Assembly (NCBI RefSeq): GCF_000376565.1
Contig: NZ_BARG01000119.1
Location: 1-32,349 of the forward strand
From: Streptomyces hokutonensis
Lineage (GTDB): Bacteria; Actinomycetota; Actinomycetes; Streptomycetales; Streptomycetaceae
Length of the DNA: 32,349 nt
Reading direction: 5' to 3'
Shown: positions 14,622-23,100 of the stretch, in pieces
How the letters are laid out: each line of letters begins with the position of its first letter
Position numbering within the stretch: the stretch's first letter is position 1
Notes under the pieces: model-generated
Seen by the model: the letters and a program-made list of their open reading frames with translations, nothing else
What the model was told of the DNA's origin: nothing
Database searches by the model: none
Made by a program: the position numbers and the translations under genes

Positions 14622-16094
14622 ATGCCTGAACGCCGTACCGTCGCACTCGTCACTCTTGGCTGCGCCCGTAACGAGGTGGACTCGGAGGAGCTCGCAGGCC
14701 GCTTGGAGGCGGACGGCTGGCAACTCGTGGAGGACGCCGAGGACGCGGACGTCGCCGTCGTCAACACCTGTGGCTTCGTCGAGGCCGCCAAGAAGGACTC
14801 CGTAGACGCCCTCCTGGAAGCCAACGACCTCAAGGGTCACGGCAGAACGCAGGCCGTCGTGGCGGTGGGCTGCATGGCCGAGCGGTACGGCAAGGAGCTC
14901 GCCGAGGCGCTCCCCGAGGCCGACGGAGTGCTCGGCTTCGACGACTACGCCGACATCTCCGACCGCCTGCAGACCATCCTGAACGGCGGCATCCACGCCT
15001 CGCACACCCCGCGCGACCGCCGCAAGCTGCTGCCGATCAGCCCCGCCGAGCGGCAGGAGTCCGCCGCCGACGTCGCGCTGCCCGGCCACGGCCCGGCCGA
15101 CCTCCCGGACGGCCTCGCGCCCGCCTCGGGCCCCCGCGCGCCCCTGCGCCGCCGCCTGGACGGCTCCCCGGTCGCCTCGGTGAAGCTCGCCTCCGGCTGC
15201 GACCGGCGCTGCTCCTTCTGCGCCATCCCGTCCTTCCGCGGCTCCTTCATCTCGCGTCGTCCCAGCGACGTACTCAACGAGACGCGCTGGCTGGCCGAGC
15301 AGGGCGTCAAGGAGATCATGCTGGTCTCCGAGAACAACACGTCCTACGGCAAGGACCTGGGCGACATCCGCCTTCTGGAGTCGCTGCTGCCCGAACTGGC
15401 GGACATCGACGGCCTGGAGCGCGTGCGCGTCAGCTACCTCCAGCCGGCCGAGATGCGCCCCGGGCTCATCGACGTGCTGACCTCGACACCGAAGATCGCG
15501 CCCTACTTCGACCTGTCCTTCCAGCACTCCGCGCCCGACGTGCTGCGCTCCATGCGCCGCTTCGGCGACACCGACCGCTTCCTCGAACTGCTCGACACCA
15601 TCCGCTCCAAGGCCCCCCAGGCCGGCGTGCGCTCGAACTTCATCGTCGGCTTCCCCGGCGAGACCGAGGCCGACCTCGCCGAACTGGAGCGCTTCCTGAA
15701 CGGCGCCCGCCTGGACGCCATCGGTGTCTTCGGCTACTCCGACGAGGAGGGCACGGAGGCGGCGACGTACGACAAGAAGCTCGACCAGGACGTCGTGGAC
15801 GCGCGGCTCGCGCACATCTCGCGGCTGGCCGAGGAACTCGTCTCGCAGCGCGCCGAGGAGCGCGTCGGCGAGACCGTGCACGTGCTGGTGGAGTCGGTGG
15901 ACTCCGAGGACGGCGCCTACGGCCGTGGCGAGCACCAGGCGCCGGAGACGGACGGCCAGGTGCTCCTCACGAGCGGCGAAGGCCTGAGCGTCGGCCGTAT
16001 GGTCGAGGCGAAGGTGGTCGGTACGGAAGGTGTCGACCTGGTGGCCGAGCCGCTCCTGGGCTCGCTCGCGTGTAGTGAGGAGGCGGGCAGATGA
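14622..16094 (+). CDS. rimO: Ribosomal protein uS12 methylthiotransferase RimO
   Basis: The 490-aa radical-SAM enzyme adds a methylthio group to the conserved aspartate of ribosomal protein S12. The N-terminal UPF0004 domain holds the auxiliary-cluster cysteines C14 (TLGCARNEVDS), C50 (NTCGF) and C84 (VGCMAERYG). The radical-SAM cluster motif is C193-x3-C197-x2-C200 in SGCDRRCSFCAIPSFRG. A TRAM domain ends the protein. A Pro/Ala-rich insert of about 40 residues (140-182) lies between the first two domains. The frame extends back to a TTG at 14547 inside the preceding hairpin, but the ATG at 14622 fits both the family N terminus and the leaderless promoter. The stop overlaps the pgsA start by ATGA, implying coupled translation. 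Confidence 0.95.
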   Translation: MPERRTVALVTLGCARNEVDSEELAGRLEADGWQLVEDAEDADVAVVNTCGFVEAAKKDSVDALLEANDLKGHGRTQAVVAVGCMAERYGKELAEALPEADGVLGFDDYADISDRLQTILNGGIHASHTPRDRRKLLPISPAERQESAADVALPGHGPADLPDGLAPASGPRAPLRRRLDGSPVASVKLASGCDRRCSFCAIPSFRGSFISRRPSDVLNETRWLAEQGVKEIMLVSENNTSYGKDLGDIRLLESLLPELADIDGLERVRVSYLQPAEMRPGLIDVLTSTPKIAPYFDLSFQHSAPDVLRSMRRFGDTDRFLELLDTIRSKAPQAGVRSNFIVGFPGETEADLAELERFLNGARLDAIGVFGYSDEEGTEAATYDKKLDQDVVDARLAHISRLAEELVSQRAEERVGETVHVLVESVDSEDGAYGRGEHQAPETDGQVLLTSGEGLSVGRMVEAKVVGTEGVDLVAEPLLGSLACSEEAGR

Positions 16095-16918
16095 CCGGAG
16101 TCCCGGCATCGGCGGCGGGCGGCACCTCCAGCGCGAACGGCGCGCCCGCGAGCGCGGGTTCCGGTGCGGCCTCCGGTGGCGCCCCTTCCGGCGCGATGTC
16201 GGGCAGTGCCTCCGGCGGTGTCCCCTCCGGGGGAGTCTCGGCCGCTGGTGCCTCCGGTGAAGTCGAGTCGGGCGTGCCCGGTGGCCCGAAGCCGGCGCGC
16301 GGTGCGAAGGTCGTCGCCGCCGCCGTCAACCAGGCGAGCGTCTGGAACATCGCCAACTTCCTGACCATGCTCCGGCTGCTGCTCGTCCCCGGCTTCGTCG
16401 CCCTGATGCTGGCCGACGGCGGGTACGACCCGGCGATGCGGTCGTTCGCCTGGGCGGCGTTCGCCATCGCCATGATCACCGACCTGTTCGACGGCCATCT
16501 GGCGCGCACCTACGACCTCGTCACCGACTTCGGGAAGATCGCCGACCCCATCGCCGACAAGGCGATCATGGGCGCCGCGCTGATCTGTCTGTCCTCGCTC
16601 GGCGATCTTCCGTGGTGGGTCACCGTCGTCATCCTCGGCCGGGAACTCGGGATCACGCTGCTGCGTTTTCTCGTCATCCGGTACGGCGTCATTCCCGCGT
16701 CGCGCGGCGGCAAGCTGAAGACGCTCACGCAGGGCGTGGCCGTAGGAATGTATGTGCTGGCGCTCACGGGGTGGCTGGCCACTCTGAGGTTCTGGGTGAT
16801 GGCCGCGGCGGTCATTCTGACCGTGCTGACCGGGCTCGACTATGTGAGACAGGCCATTGTGCTGCGCAGGCAGGGAATCGCCGAGCGCATGGCGGCGTCG
16901 GAGGAGACGGAAGCGTGA
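16091..16918 (+). CDS. pgsA: CDP-diacylglycerol-glycerol-3-phosphate 3-phosphatidyltransferase (PgsA type)
   Basis: A 275-aa integral membrane CDP-alcohol phosphotransferase, which would make phosphatidylglycerol phosphate. The signature D131-x2-D134-G-x2-AR-x8-G148-x3-D152-x3-D156 is complete, so it should be active. Several membrane segments follow through residue 255. The first ~70 residues are an unusual Gly/Ser/Ala/Pro-rich tail before the VWNIANFLTMLR start of the normal fold. The start is supported by GTGAGGAGG just upstream and by the 4-base overlap with rimO, so the tail is probably really translated. The stop overlaps cinA by GTGA. Substrate specificity within this family (glycerol phosphate, inositol phosphate) is by resemblance to actinobacterial PgsA proteins beside cinA/clgR. 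Confidence 0.88.
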   Translation: MTGVPASAAGGTSSANGAPASAGSGAASGGAPSGAMSGSASGGVPSGGVSAAGASGEVESGVPGGPKPARGAKVVAAAVNQASVWNIANFLTMLRLLLVPGFVALMLADGGYDPAMRSFAWAAFAIAMITDLFDGHLARTYDLVTDFGKIADPIADKAIMGAALICLSSLGDLPWWVTVVILGRELGITLLRFLVIRYGVIPASRGGKLKTLTQGVAVGMYVLALTGWLATLRFWVMAAAVILTVLTGLDYVRQAIVLRRQGIAERMAASEETEA

Positions 16919-17460
16919 GTTCCACGGCCACTGAAGTGGTGCGACTACTGACCGTGAGCGGTGCGACGCTCGCTGTCGCGGAGTCGCTCACCGGTGGTCT
17001 GGTTGCGGCGGAGATCACATCGGTGCCCGGAGCCTCCAAGGCCTTCCGCGGTTCGGTCACCGCCTACGCCACCGAGCTGAAGCACCAACTGCTCGGTGTC
17101 GACGCCGCCCTGCTGGCCGAGCGCGGGGCCGTAGACGCGCAGGTCGCGGTGCAGATGGCGGCCGGTGTGCGGAAGGCGCTCGGCGCCGACTGGGGCATCG
17201 CGACCACCGGAGTAGCGGGCCCGGAGCCCCAGGACGGGCAGCCCGTGGGCACCGTTTTCGTGGCCGTGGACGGGCCCTTTGGTCCGGATTCCGATGGAGC
17301 CGGTGGCGGGAAAGTGGCCGCGCTGCGGTTGAACGGCGGCCGGGCGGAAATTCGTAGAGAGAGTGTACGGAGCGTACTCGCGCTGCTTCTGGAGCGGCTC
17401 GTGAGCGAACAGACCGGGAATGAGCGGGCACAGGATACGGAACAGAACGGGGGGTTTTGA
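16915..17460 (+). CDS. cinA: CinA C-terminal-domain protein, nicotinamide-nucleotide amidase
   Basis: The 181-aa protein is the CinA C-terminal domain alone (PncC type), expected to deamidate nicotinamide mononucleotide to nicotinate mononucleotide in pyridine nucleotide salvage. Family landmarks are VAESLTGGLVAAEIT (residues 21-35), PGASKAFRGSVTAYATELK (38-56) and the WGIATTGVAGPEPQDGQPVGTVFVAV block. The N-terminal MoaB-like domain of full-length CinA is absent. A short Gly-rich insert (DSDGAGGGK) interrupts the last strand region. The GTG start overlaps the pgsA stop as GTGA, so translation is coupled. Inside the gene GTACG-GAG-CGTAC (17365-17377) forms a small perfect inverted repeat of unknown meaning. 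Confidence 0.9.
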   Translation: MSSTATEVVRLLTVSGATLAVAESLTGGLVAAEITSVPGASKAFRGSVTAYATELKHQLLGVDAALLAERGAVDAQVAVQMAAGVRKALGADWGIATTGVAGPEPQDGQPVGTVFVAVDGPFGPDSDGAGGGKVAALRLNGGRAEIRRESVRSVLALLLERLVSEQTGNERAQDTEQNGGF

Positions 17461-17569
17461 TGTTTGCAGCCCTGAGTGAACACGACATCGCTCCCCGCAC
17501 GGCCGCGGCGCAAGGCGGTACGGTGGGGCGAGAAGGATGCGGCTACGCGGTCCGAGGAGGGAGCCACCG

Positions 17570-17944
17570 ATGATTCTGCTCCGTCGCCTGCTTGGTGACG
17601 TGCTGCGTCGGCAGCGCCAGCGCCAGGGCCGTACTCTGCGCGAAGTCTCCTCGTCCGCCCGAGTCTCACTCGGCTATCTCTCCGAGGTGGAGCGGGGGCA
17701 GAAGGAGGCTTCCTCTGAACTGCTCTCCGCCATCTGCGACGCGTTGGACGTACGGATGTCCGAGCTCATGCGGGAAGTGAGCGACGAGCTCGCTCTCGCC
17801 GAGCTGGCCCAGTCTGCTGCGGCCACCGATTCCGTGCCCACGTCGGTACGTCCGATGCTGGGTTCCGTGTCGGTGACCGGTGTGCCACCGGAACGGGTGA
17901 CCATCAAGGCCCCCGCCGAGGCGGTGGACGTGGTCGCCGCGTGA
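17570..17944 (+). CDS. clgR: ClgR, XRE-family activator of Clp protease genes
   Basis: A 124-aa protein with one HTH_3 domain at about 8-70 (GRTLREVSSSARVSLGYLSE followed by VERGQKEASSELLSAICDAL). This is near-identical in pattern to ClgR proteins of actinobacteria, including the mycobacterial one that also sits beside pgsA and near recA. ClgR activates clpP operons. In Streptomyces it is itself degraded by ClpP through C-terminal alanines, and this protein ends VVAA, consistent with that degron. The ATG has an excellent GAGGAGGGAG (17554-17563). The frame opens 33 bases earlier without support. The 109-base gap after cinA shows no terminator, so it may be co-transcribed with rimO-pgsA-cinA. 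I found no clear ClgR box in this gap. Confidence 0.9.
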   Translation: MILLRRLLGDVLRRQRQRQGRTLREVSSSARVSLGYLSEVERGQKEASSELLSAICDALDVRMSELMREVSDELALAELAQSAAATDSVPTSVRPMLGSVSVTGVPPERVTIKAPAEAVDVVAA

Positions 17945-17996
17945 CGCTGACGCCGGTCTAGCCGATGCGGCGCCGACCGGCATTGAAGATGTGCTG

Positions 17997-18053
17997 AGGG
18001 CCCCGGCCGGGGCTTCTCCGGTGAGAGCTGGAGAGGTGCGGTCGGGGTCTTTC
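17997..18053 (+). terminator. Two-tier hairpin terminator after clgR
   Basis: Outer arms 17997-18009 and 18039-18051 pair through a CCCCG core with several G-T wobbles. Inner arms CTTCTCC (18013-18019) and GGAGAGG (18030-18036) form a second stem on top. TCTTT follows. It lies 53 bases after clgR. The remaining sequence to 18200 shows no gene. Confidence 0.65.
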
Positions 18054-18222
18054 GCGTTCCGGGCGCCTTGTACGGCCGGGCGCCTTGCGGGTCCGTAGCG
18101 GTCCGTTTGCCGGTGTGGCCCAGTGCGGTCATGGTTGAGGCGGGTGGTGCGTCCGTGTGCCGTCGATGCGCCCTCCTCGCGGATGACCGCGGCGGTCTAG
18201 CGTCCGGCTGGAGGTGGTGGCC

Positions 18223-18501
18223 ATGGCGGGGCGGATAGCGCGCTGGGGGGCTGCCCTGGGACTCGGGGCGCTGTGGTGGTGGGCCGTACTGCGGCTCGCC
18301 CTGACACCGCACGCGGGCGCGCTGGAGGGGGCGGTCGCGGCCGGGGGGTGGGGGCTGAGTCTGCTTCCGGTGCACTGCATGCCCAAGGCGCGGGCGGCGG
18401 GAGCCGTGGGTCAGGGACGCTGGAGGGACGCTTGGCGGGTGTCCCTCGCTACCACGGCATCGCCACACCCCCGTTCGGACGGAGGATCTGACCCGTCGTG
18501 A
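18223..18501 (+). CDS. Small membrane protein of unknown function
   Basis: A 92-aa product with one clear hydrophobic segment (about 8-28, with the run LWWWAVLRLAL) and a second weaker one (about 38-52, GWGLSLLPVHC), followed by a basic, polar tail. I do not recognise a named family. Support for the gene: GGAGG (18210-18214) eight bases before the ATG, strongly GC-biased third positions through about residue 70, and a TAGCGT -10-like box at 18198-18203. Its last 53 bases run antisense into the 3' end of the SDR gene, where its codon signal is weaker, so the tail may be rapidly evolving. Confidence 0.55.
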   Translation: MAGRIARWGAALGLGALWWWAVLRLALTPHAGALEGAVAAGGWGLSLLPVHCMPKARAAGAVGQGRWRDAWRVSLATTASPHPRSDGGSDPS

Positions 18502-19213
18502 ACGACGACGCGTCGGACGCCAGATACAGCACGGCCTGGGCGATGTCCTCCGGCTCACCTACCCGGCCCAGCGGCGACAGCCGGGCCATCAGCGCCTCGG
18601 TACGGGCCTGCTCCTCGCCCTCGTGGTGATCGGTCATGGGCGTGCGGATCCAGCCCGGTGCGACGGCGTTGACGCGGATGCCGTGCCGGCCGACCTCCGT
18701 CGCCAGCGTCTTCGTGAGCTGGACGACGGCCGCCTTCGCGGCGCTGTAGCAGAGCAGCCCGGACCCTCCGGTGTCGATCGCGCCCGACGCCATCGTGACG
18801 ATGCTGCCCCTGGTGTCGCGGTCGAGCATCAGCCGGGCCGCCTCCTGGCAGGCGTACAGGACACCCTTGAAGTTGACGTTCAGCACCCGGTCGAGATCCT
18901 CGTCCCGGGTCTCCAGCACCGTGCTGCTGTGCATGATCCCGGCGACCGCGGCCATCACATGCAGTTCCTCGCAGGATTCCACGGCCTGCCGTACCTGCGC
19001 GCGATCGGTGACGTCGAGGTGGTGGGTGCGGGCGGTGCCGCCCTTGTCCTTGATCAGGGTCGCCGTTTCGTGCAGACCCTGCTGGTCACGGTCGGCGCAG
19101 TGCACGGTGGCACCCGCCTCGGCGAGCAGTACGGCCGACGCGCGGCCGATACCGCTGGCGGCGCCGGTGACGAAAGCGGTGCGTCCGGTGAGGTCGTACG
19201 CCTTGACGGGCAT
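18449..19213 (-). CDS. Short-chain dehydrogenase/reductase (classical SDR)
   Basis: The 254-aa Rossmann-fold oxidoreductase has the cofactor loop TGAASGIG (16-23), an acidic residue at the end of the second strand (CADRD, D41) that favours NAD(H), the NVNFKG asparagine (N114), catalytic S143 (TMASGA), Y156 and K160 (CYSAAK), and a PGWIRTPM loop. The usual NNAG motif reads AVAG, so its first asparagines are replaced. The substrate cannot be told. The ATG at 19213 is preferred over one 36 bases earlier because a strong promoter ends six bases before it. It lies downstream of nei on the same strand but has its own promoter, whose -35 overlaps the nei stop codon. Confidence 0.88.
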   Translation of the reverse strand: MPVKAYDLTGRTAFVTGAASGIGRASAVLLAEAGATVHCADRDQQGLHETATLIKDKGGTARTHHLDVTDRAQVRQAVESCEELHVMAAVAGIMHSSTVLETRDEDLDRVLNVNFKGVLYACQEAARLMLDRDTRGSIVTMASGAIDTGGSGLLCYSAAKAAVVQLTKTLATEVGRHGIRVNAVAPGWIRTPMTDHHEGEEQARTEALMARLSPLGRVGEPEDIAQAVLYLASDASSFTTGQILRPNGGVAMPW

Positions 19214-19219
19214 GCAGCG

Positions 19220-19249
19220 ACGGTACGAGGGTTTATGACGGGTCGTCAA
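19220..19249 (-). promoter_or_regulatory. Promoter of the SDR gene, leaderless
   Basis: On the minus strand TTGACG (19249-19244), N18, TACCGT (19225-19220), six bases, ATG. This is the best vegetative promoter match in the window. It places the transcription start at or within a base or so of the start codon. The -35 box overlaps the nei stop codon. Confidence 0.72.
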
Positions 19250-20124
19250 TTAGTCGTACGGTGCTGAGTTCCGCGAGGTGAGGAGGTGCCCGGCGCCGGT
19301 CCCACCTGGCAGGTCGGGCACCAGTAGGTGGGGCGCTCGCGCGAGCCGTCGCCCTGGTCGGCGGTGCGAATCGGGGTGCCGCAGCGCAGACAGGGGCGGG
19401 GTGCGCGGCCGTAGACGAACAGGTCGGGGCTGTGGGGGCCGCCCGTGGTGCGGTGCGCGGAACCGTTCGTGATGTTGCTCGTGGTGTTGCGGACCGGGCG
19501 GTCGCGGTTGGCTTCCAGGAGGCGCTTGGCGATGGCGGGGAGCTTCGCGGCGCGGTCGGCGGGGAGGGCGCCGATGGGGAGCCAGGGGGTGGCGCCGAGG
19601 AGGAAGCAGAGTTCGCTCTTGTAGATGTTGCCGATACCGGCCAGGTTCCGCTGGTCGAGCAGGGCCTCGCCGAGGGGGCGGGTGGGGTCGGCGAGGAGGT
19701 TGGCCAACGCCTGCTCGGGGTTCCAGTCGGGGCCCAGGAGGTCGGGGCCGAGGTGGCCGACGGCGCGGTGTTCGTCGGTGGTGCGGAGGAGTTCCAGGAC
19801 GGGGAGGCGGTAGCCGACGGCCGTGCGGTCGGCGGTGCCGAGGATTACGCGGATCTGGTGGGCCGGGCCGCCACCGCTCCAGCGCCGGCCGTTGGCGTAC
19901 ACCCGCCAGGTGCCGTCCATGCGCAGGTGCGAGTGGAGGGTGAGGCCGCCCTCGATGCGGGTCAGCAGGTGCTTGCCCCGGGGTGTGACGTCCAGGACGG
20001 TGCGGCCGGTGAGGTCCGCCGTGGCGTACTGGGGCACCCTGAGGTCGCTACGGGTCAGCGCCTTGCCCGCGAGGGCCGTGTGGAGGCGCTTCGCGGTCTG
20101 CCAGACGGTGTCGCCTTCAGGCAT
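19246..20124 (-). CDS. nei: Nei2-type Fpg/Nei DNA glycosylase (endonuclease VIII)
   Basis: A 292-aa base-excision repair enzyme that removes oxidised bases and nicks the abasic site. It begins MPEGDTVW, giving the nucleophile P2 and catalytic E3. The conserved hairpin lysine is K51 (PRGKHLL). The helix-two-turn-helix segment is DQRNLAGIGNIYKSELCF. The C-terminal zinc finger has two CxxC pairs, CLRCG and WCPTC. The MPEGDT start, rather than MPELPEV, marks the Nei rather than the Fpg branch, as in mycobacterial Nei2, which also lies beside lhr. The 48-base gap to lhr and the lack of a strong own promoter suggest an lhr-nei operon. There is no Shine-Dalgarno. The ~15-residue tail after the zinc finger is polar and probably flexible. 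Confidence 0.92.
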   Translation of the reverse strand: MPEGDTVWQTAKRLHTALAGKALTRSDLRVPQYATADLTGRTVLDVTPRGKHLLTRIEGGLTLHSHLRMDGTWRVYANGRRWSGGGPAHQIRVILGTADRTAVGYRLPVLELLRTTDEHRAVGHLGPDLLGPDWNPEQALANLLADPTRPLGEALLDQRNLAGIGNIYKSELCFLLGATPWLPIGALPADRAAKLPAIAKRLLEANRDRPVRNTTSNITNGSAHRTTGGPHSPDLFVYGRAPRPCLRCGTPIRTADQGDGSRERPTYWCPTCQVGPAPGTSSPRGTQHRTTN

Positions 20125-20172
20125 GGGTCAAGGGTGGCATGCGGCGGTGAGGGTCGGTTCGGTTCATTCGGT

Positions 20173-23100
20173 TCATGCGCGCAGGCGCAGGCCGCGCGGT
20201 GTCGCGATGAAGCCCGCTCCTTCCAGAAGGGTGCCGATGGGGGAGGTCAGGGCCGAGGCGCCGTTGACGCGCTCCACCGTGACCGTGCCGAGCGAACCAG
20301 CCCGGGCCGCTGCCGCGAGCGCTTCGGCGGCCCCTTGGAGGCGCGGGTCTTCGGTGGCCGCGGTGTCCGGCGCGGAGGGCCAGGCGAGCAGGGTCTTGCC
20401 ACCGCGCTCCATGTACAGCGTCAGCTCACCGTCGACGAGTACGACGAGCGAGCCGGCCTTCCGCCCCGGCTTGTGCCCAGCATTGGTCGGCGGCTCGGGC
20501 CAGGGGAGGGCGGCGCCGTACGCGTTCGCCGGGTCGGCGGCGGCCAGGACCACGGCCCGGGTGGCGAGGGAGGGACGGCGGTAGGAGGACGTGCTGTTGG
20601 TCCGGGGTGCCGGGGCGGGGAAGTCGCGGGGCGAGATGTAGTCGCCCGGGGACGGGGGGTGGGAGGCGGGGGAGCCTTGGTGTCGTGACGTGGGTCCGGC
20701 CGGCGTGCCCGTGTCGTCGAGGTCGTCGAAGTCGGTGAACGGGCCGAAGGCGTCGGCGAAGTCGTGGACTCCGGGGGAGTCAGTTGTGTTGTGTCGGCCG
20801 TGCGGGGCGGGGGAGTCGTAGGCGGTCGGGGTGGCGAAGCGGTCGACGGAACCGGAGGGCGGTGCGCTGGAGCCACCGAGGGCCCCGAAGCCGTAGGGGT
20901 CGTTGTCCGTCGCGTCCGGTGTGGGCAGATCGTCGCCCCGGTCGCGGGCGTTGGCGACCGCGCGGAGGCGGTCCACCGCGCCGTCCATCGCGAACTGGGC
21001 GGCGCCGAGCCCCTCCACGACATAGCCGCGCCGCGCCTGACCGCTCTCCTCGAAGACGGACAGGATGCGGTACGTCGCCGAGAACCCGCCCTCCACGCCC
21101 TCTGCGGCGACCGCGCCCCGGGTCACCACTCCGTGCCGGTCGAGCAGGGTGCGGGCCAGGGCGTGGGCGCGCACGGTGGGGTCCGGTTCATGGGCGGGGA
21201 GCAGGGACCAGCGGCCGGCGACGGTCGGCGGACCGGTGCGGGAGGCGGGGCGGGCGGCGGCGGTGAGGGAGCCGTAGCGCCCGCGCGGGACCGTGCGTTT
21301 CGCGCGGTGGGCCGTGGAACCCGCCGTACGGCCGGAGCCGAGCAGGGAGCGCATGGGGGTGAGCGTGTCGTTCGTGAGCCGTCCGGACCAGGCCAGGTCC
21401 CAGACGGCGTCGGCCAGTTGGGGATCGGTGGCGTCGGGGTGGGTGGTCGCGCGGACCTGGTCGGCGATCTGGCGGAAGAAGAGGCCGTAGCCGCCGGAGA
21501 GGGTGTCCAGGACGGACTGGTGCAGTGCTGTCAGTTCGAGCGGGTGCGGTGGCGGGAGGAGCAGGGGCGCCGCGTCCGCCAGGTACAGGGAGATCCAGCC
21601 GTCCTTGCCGGGGAGGGAGCCCGCGCCGGCCCACACCAGCTCGCCGGCTGCGGTGAGTTCGTCGAGCATGGCGGGCGCGTAGTTCGCCACGCGGGACGGC
21701 AGGACGAGCTTCTCCAGGGCGGACGCGGGCACGGAGGCGCCCTGCAACTGCTCGACGGCGCGCACCAGTCCGTCGACGCCGCGCAGGCCGTGGCCCTTGC
21801 CGATGTGCTGCCACTGGGGGAGGAACTGCGCGAGCGCGGCCGGCGGCACCGGCTCCAACTCGTGCCGCAGCGCGGCCAGGGAGCGGCGGCGGAGGCGACG
21901 CAGCACCGTCGCGTCGCACCACTCCTGACCGATGCCGGCCGGGTGGAACTCCCCTTGTACGACACGGCCGTTCGCTGCGAGCCGCTGCAACGCGCCCTCG
22001 GTGACGGCCACGCCGAGCCCGAAGCGGGCGGCCGCCGTGGCAGACGTGAACGGGCCGTGGGTGCGGGCATGGCGTGCGAGGAGGTCGCCGAGCGGGTCCT
22101 TGACCGGTTCGGTGAACGCCTCCGGGACACCGACGGGCAGCGCCGTGCCGAGTGCGTCGCGCAGTCGGCCGGCGTCCTCGATCGCCGCCCAGTGGTCGGT
22201 GCCGCCGATACGGACCCGGATCGCGCGCCGCGCGGAAGCGAGGTCGTGGGCCCACTGCGGTGCTGCGCCCCGCTCTGCCAACTCGGCGTCGGTGAGCGGG
22301 CCGAGCATCCGCAGCAGGTCGGCGACGCCCTCGGCGTCCTTGATGCGGCGGTCCTCGGTGAGCCACTGGAGCTCGCGCTCCAGCTCGGTGAGCACTTCGG
22401 CGTCGAGGAGTTCACGCAGCTCCGCCTGGCCGAGCAGCTCGGCCAGCAGCCGGGAGTCGAGGGACAGGGCGGCGGCGCGGCGTTCGGCGAGCGGGGAGTC
22501 TCCCTCGTACAGGAACTGGGCGACGTACCCGAAGAGGAGGGAGCGGGCGAAGGGGGACGGCTCGGGGGTGGTGACCTCGACGAGGCGCACCTTGCGGGAC
22601 TCCAGGTCGCCCATCAGCTCGGTGAGGCCCGGGACGTCGAAGACGTCCTGGAGGCATTCGCGGACCGCCTCCAGGACGATCGGGAACGAGCCGAACTCGC
22701 TTGCCACCTGGAGCAGTTGGGCCGCCCGCTGGCGCTGCTGCCACAGCGGGGTGCGCTTGCCGGGGTTGCGGCGCGGCAGCAGCAGCGCGCGGGCGGCGCA
22801 CTCGCGGAAGCGGGCCGCGAACAGGGCCGAGCCGCCGACCTGGTCGGTGACGATCTGATCGACCTCGCCCTTGTCGAAGGCGACGTCCGCCGCGCCCACG
22901 GGGGCCTGGTCGGCGTCGTACTCCGTGCCGGCTTTCATGGGTTCCCGGTCGAGCAGGTCCAGGCCCATCAGGTCGGCGTCGGGCAACCTCAGGACGATGC
23001 CGTCGTCTGCGTGCATCACCTGGGCGTCCATGCCGTAGCGCTCGGAGAGACGGGCGCCGAGGGCGAGTGCCCAGGGGGCGTGGACCTGGGCGCCGAAGGG

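Noticed and set aside
17867..17889. GTGTCGGTG followed at 8 bases by GCCACC, resembling another RecA-NDp promoter.
   Set aside because: It lies inside clgR, the hexamer is not a -10 box, and no start codon follows.
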